From positions 62,001 through 126,000 of the forward strand of contig CALNHX010001922.1 in NCBI GenBank assembly GCA_940337035.1: a DNA stretch of 64,000 nucleotides. The letters are read 5' to 3'. Shown piece by piece: positions 62,726 to 64,000 of this stretch. The notes beneath the pieces are model-generated. The model saw only the letters and a program-made list of their open reading frames with translations, ran no database searches and was not told the DNA's origin. The stretch is from Agriotes lineatus (Eukaryota > Arthropoda > Insecta > Coleoptera > Elateridae). Made by a program: the position numbers and the translations under genes. How positions within the stretch are numbered: position 1 is the first letter of the stretch; every line of letters starts with the position of its first letter.

Positions 62726-63100
62726 CAGTGCCTTTATATAGACAGTGGCGCCAATGGGGTGTCCTACTTTTGATTGGCTCCCTAGATCACGTGATTTTAG
62801 CCGCCATGTTTCGGCTAAATCACCTGCGATTCGTGTTATACTTTTGGCAGTACTGAAGTGTATTGTCAGTCTATGTCAAATTCGAGGTTAGTAGGTTAGG
62901 TTTAGCGTCAGTTTTGACACAAACTGACGCAAATCCTAGCCTGCAAATCTTGAATGTTTTCAGTACTGCCAAACGTAAAACACTTATCACAGTCGGCTCT
63001 GATCACAGATTTAAATGAACACCCGTTAGAAATTTGCATAAATATGGCGGCGGGGGTGTGGCTTAGTTGTATTGTCGCCACTGTCTATATAAAGGCACTG
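62726..63100. mobile_element. Hairpin element 3
   Basis: Perfect 25-bp inverted ends: cagtgcctttatatagacag plus tggcg at 62726-62750, complement at 63076-63100. The interior carries 'tcaaattcgaggttagtagg' plus ttagg (62877-62901), also seen in hairpin element 1 and in the element at 44.7 kb. Flanked by 'agattgaaata' and 'tagattgaaa'. Confidence 0.9.
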
Positions 63101-63110
63101 TAGATTGAAA

Positions 63111-64000
63111 AAAGAATTGCCATCTGTCTCAAGTATCCCCGTTTGATGGTACACTCGTAGTGCTCTTGAAGAGGATTGAAATTATAAATCTATCATCGGC
63201 GTCTGGACGGGTATTCTGAATGAAATGAGCCTCGCAGGCATTTTCCTTCTTCGAGAAAACTTTTTCGACTGGGTAGTGCTCGAGTATCGAAAATCTAGTA
63301 AGTGGATCTGGGGTGTGTTCAAGACGAATAAAATTACAATGACTTTGGCTTACCAGGCTGGTGCTGGTTGGTCAGTAAATTACTCATCCAAAACGTGTCC
63401 TTTGGAGGATTTGGCCTATAAAGACTTGCCCAATACACACTAGTTACCAGAAGACTGGAGCACTTAACAAAATGTCTATTTCGCCAGGGATATTTAATGA
63501 AGGATCAGACAATATGATGTTGGCTGGGATCCTGTACGTGGTGCGATCAACGCGAAAACCGGGCATGACGCCGCTAATCTGATCTATAACAAGACCTGAG
63601 ACTGCAATAATGAATTGCGTGTGATGCACGGACAACTTGACATTACATTTTAAATGAATGGGGGAACCCAGAAACAACGTTTGCATCTTTAACTTGTAGA
63701 TTTAGCCTTTTACAAAGACCTGAAGTAATGAAATTCGAGTGAGACCCTGATTACAACAGGATCCGAACAGAGTGGGGGGTTCCGGCAGAATCAGTAATAC
63801 ATAAACCAGGATTTATTGACGAATATATAATCTTGAACAATACACGTTTGCTTATGGCACTTTACGAAACATTGCCGCAGAACGAGGCTCACCACCCCGT
63901 TCTGGCAATCAAACTCGTTTCGTTAAGACGCTCATAATCAAACTTCGCTAATATCTATTACGCATCCCCGTGCGGTAAAATGTCTAGACAATTTTTAGTT
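63111..64000. other. Unassigned end of window
   Basis: Short frames on both strands (for example 63225-63443 plus and 63686-63444 minus) show no known domain, and stops are frequent. I cannot assign this region; it is less AT-rich than the flank and could be part of a further element cut by the window edge. Confidence 0.4.

Noticed and set aside
1..64000. CRISPR arrays, bacterial operons, tRNA genes
   Set aside because: Regular spacer repeats and tRNA folds were not seen, and the content is clearly eukaryotic.

Overview
The window looks like transposon-packed nuclear DNA of an arthropod, most likely an insect with a large, AT-rich, TE-bloated genome. Reasons: GT-AG introns of insect size, a (CCTAA)n = TTAGG-type telomeric array, and element families typical of insects (P-like THAP transposase, PIF/Harbinger with MADF partner, Tc1/mariner, pogo-like, piggyBac, BEL/Pao, Penelope, R2, CR1/Jockey/I-type LINEs). 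I see no convincing single-copy host gene, no tRNA and no intact rRNA gene. Species cannot be named from the sequence.

Layout. 0.1-2.7 kb: decayed P-element-type THAP transposase (+). 2.8-6.5 kb: noncoding, with a 46-bp perfect palindrome, small repeated modules and a near-perfect 400-bp tandem duplication. 6.55-11.9 kb: two long diverged inverted arms (foldback-like) around a CR1/Jockey-type LINE (LINE A, -). 11.9-14.7 kb: Harbinger nuclease relic, then a Tc1/mariner copy with TA target duplication and TIRs. 14.9-18.2 kb: broken multi-exon gene (-) of an unnamed repetitive family with a PIN-like motif. 18.2-24.4 kb: Penelope-like elements with hammerhead ribozymes; one is split by LINE B, itself split by an IS630/Tc1-type element carrying an intact 473-aa transposase. 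25.5-31.6 kb: Tc1 relic, MADF fragment, RTE-like LINE fragment, a TIR element carrying the telomeric repeat, and two more Penelope copies. 32.5-37.0 kb: GC-rich R2-like LINE whose 5' end appears to carry 28S rRNA sequence and an HDV-like ribozyme fold. 37.0-38.7 kb: PIF/Harbinger pair in which the nuclease lies antisense inside the intron of the MADF gene. 39.1-39.8 kb: unassigned ORF, possibly an endogenous viral fragment. 40.6-46.3 kb: two pogo-like transposases and a BEL/Pao fragment.

46.7-60.9 kb is a four-deep nest: a piggyBac gene (N-terminal part at 60.9 kb, C-terminal part at 46.9 kb) is split by LINE C, which is split by LINE D and by an apparently intact I-type LINE (47305-52652; 428-aa and 1236-aa ORFs, 13-bp target duplication). 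61.9-63.1 kb: three consecutive hairpin elements with unrelated termini, separated by copies of the same short spacer.

Insertion order can be read directly in two places. Removing the IS630/Tc1-type element plus one TA, or the I-type LINE plus one 13-bp duplication, restores the reading frame of the LINE underneath.
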